A stretch of DNA of 64,000 bases. Origin: Clostridia bacterium (lineage in GTDB: Bacteria > Bacillota_A > Clostridia > Christensenellales > Aristaeellaceae). Numbering within the stretch: position 1 is the stretch's first letter; each line of letters starts with the position of its first letter. Where the stretch lies: NCBI GenBank assembly GCA_017517815.1, contig JAFWYA010000073.1, forward strand, positions 14,447 to 78,446. The letters run 5' to 3'. The position numbers and the translations under genes were made by a program. Positions 62,909 to 64,000 of the stretch are shown here, one piece after another. The notes beneath the pieces are model-generated. The model had not been told where the DNA came from and searched no databases. It saw only the letters and a program-made list of their open reading frames with translations.

Positions 62909-63401
62909 CCAAATTTCCACCCTTCAAAGAGGAATACAACATTTTTACACCTTTTTGAATTCGCTTTGAAACAGCTGGTACTGATATGCCTATAATCTCT
63001 GAAACCTCTTTTAACCCTAAATCCTGATAAAAATAAAGCAAAATGGCCTCTCGTTGTTTATCAGGCAGGTTCATAATCGCTACAAGCAATATTTCATCTT
63101 CCTTCTCAAAAGGATCATACGCAAGCGGTAGCATTTCAGGCGTTATATATCGATTGTTTTTTCGATTCCATGCGCATCGGTTTATATCTTTACAGGTATT
63201 TATGGCAATCTGAATCAACCATGTTTTTTTCGTACTTTCTCCCCTAAAACGTGACATTGCCTTATAAGCCTTCAAAAATGTTTCCTGTGTAGCATCTTCA
63301 GCTAATGTTAGATCTCTGAGATATATGTAGCAGATTCGCATGACAGATGCCTGGTGTTGCTCTACAAGCTTTGAAAAGTCATCTTTCTTTTCATGCGGCA
63401 T
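62901..63401 (-). CDS. ECF RNA polymerase sigma factor (7)
   Basis: GAGGTGAT precedes the ATG at 63401 on the minus strand. The 166-residue product has region 2 (RICYIYLRDLTLAEDATQET, TWLIQIAINTCKDINRCAW) and region 4 (KEVSEIIGISVPAVSKRIQK). It is closest by eye to sigma factor 5 at 22805. It overlaps its membrane partner. Low GC suggests an origin like that of the left accessory region. Confidence 0.93.
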   Translation of the reverse strand: MPHEKKDDFSKLVEQHQASVMRICYIYLRDLTLAEDATQETFLKAYKAMSRFRGESTKKTWLIQIAINTCKDINRCAWNRKNNRYITPEMLPLAYDPFEKEDEILLVAIMNLPDKQREAILLYFYQDLGLKEVSEIIGISVPAVSKRIQKGVKMLYSSLKGGNLDE

Positions 63402-63423
63402 TTCAAATCACCTCTACTTTTTT

Positions 63424-63427
63424 GACG
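63424..63427 (-). promoter_or_regulatory. ECF-type -10 candidate (CGTC)
   Basis: On the minus strand CATCGTCAAAAAAGTAGAGG places CGTC shortly before the ribosome binding site, as at the other ECF genes. Confidence 0.4.
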
Positions 63428-63475
63428 ATGCAACCCGGGTTTTTTTAACTTCAAAAAATGATATCTTTTAGAATG

Positions 63476-63508
63476 AAAAAAACTCACTAAGCATAAAGCT
63501 TAGTGAGT
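63476..63508 (-). terminator. Terminator of the rRNA operon/tRNA-Asn copy 2
   Basis: A perfect 11-bp stem (63482-63492 with 63498-63508) is followed on the minus strand by TTTTTT. Its sequence differs from the one at copy 1. Confidence 0.88.
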
Positions 63509-63511
63509 CGT

Positions 63512-63586
<75 letters not shown>

Positions 63587-63597
63587 ATATTTGAAAT

Positions 63598-63714
<117 letters not shown>

Positions 63715-63912
63715 GGGTGAACTATGTCTCCCGCCCCCGCTCTATGCGAGGCCCGGGTATAAACAGGGTCTTTCCCCTCGTCAGGCGCTTATCCTTCTCT
63801 TCACTCTGCTTCATTTTCATGAAACAGGCGAAGCCTGCACCCTGACAACTGTATATGAGTCTTACGTCCGAGATCTTTTGCCATTTCCTATTGGTCTTAT
63901 CGAATCAACTAA

Positions 63913-64000
63913 ATCAAGCTATCGACCTATTAGTATCATCAAGCTCCATACATTACTGCACTTCCACCGATGACCTATCAACCTGGTAGTCTTCCAGGGG
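63913..64000 (-). rRNA. rrl: 23S rRNA, 3' end (cut by window edge)
   Basis: The minus strand reads CCAGGTTGATAGGTC, GTGGAAGTGCAGTAATGTAT, GGAGCTTGATGATACTAAT and AGGTCGATAGCTTGATTT, the universally conserved 3' end of 23S rRNA. The spacer 63715-63912 holds no gene. The exact mature 3' end is approximate. Confidence 0.92.

Overview
The window looks like the chromosome of an uncultured member of the Clostridia (Firmicutes). Supporting evidence: strong GGAGG ribosome binding sites, sigma-A promoters with 17-bp spacers, a CIRCE element, diaminopimelate-based lysA, adjacent gyrB and gyrA, a TipAS regulator and many small extracytoplasmic-function (ECF) sigma factors. No exact taxon can be named from the sequence alone.

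Positions 1 to about 28.9 kb form an accessory region of visibly lower GC than the core to its right. It ends with an XRE regulator, a small HTH protein, an excisionase-like protein and a tyrosine recombinase that reads into a tRNA-Arg(CCT) locus, so it is probably the right end of an integrated element; the left end lies outside the window. Its cargo is not phage-like or conjugative. It holds five ECF sigma factors (2.36, 7.35, 9.36, 19.8 and 22.8 kb), each followed by a gene for a single-pass membrane protein with a large extracytoplasmic domain, the architecture of an anti-sigma factor or sensor. Around them lie envelope genes: a polysaccharide deacetylase, a secreted metallo-beta-lactamase-fold hydrolase, a VanW/SH3-like protein, two solute-binding-like proteins (one fused behind a propeller-like domain), two sugar-type ABC permeases, and a MacA-like adaptor, MacB/FtsX-like permease and secreted barrel-sandwich protein, with no ATPase gene. 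A repeated 70-74 aa HTH-like gene with its own hairpin occurs three times intact and at least twice as a decayed remnant, so the cluster appears to have grown by cassette duplication.

From 29 to 57.5 kb the DNA is GC-rich and core-like: lysA, a low-molecular-weight phosphatase, an SCP2 protein, a YhhN protein, two EamA transporters, aroA-aroC-rlmD, two tandem membrane glycosyltransferases, a sixth ECF/anti-sigma pair, a YebC-family regulator, a peptidoglycan-binding protein, gyrB and gyrA separated and followed by palindromic repeats, an LCP protein, htpG under a CIRCE operator, an MFS transporter, a D-2-hydroxyacid dehydrogenase, an AAA ATPase and an RpiR regulator.

From 57.5 to 64 kb two nearly identical 5S rRNA-tRNA-Asn units in direct orientation bracket about 5.9 kb carrying an MBOAT acyltransferase, an SGNH partner, a TipAS regulator and a seventh ECF/anti-sigma pair of low GC. 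The second unit belongs to an rRNA operon whose 23S 3' end runs off the window; the first has no 23S beside it.

The most notable content is the density of ECF/membrane-partner cassettes (seven in 64 kb), the ATPase-less transport/efflux operon embedded among them, and the recurring HTH tail module.
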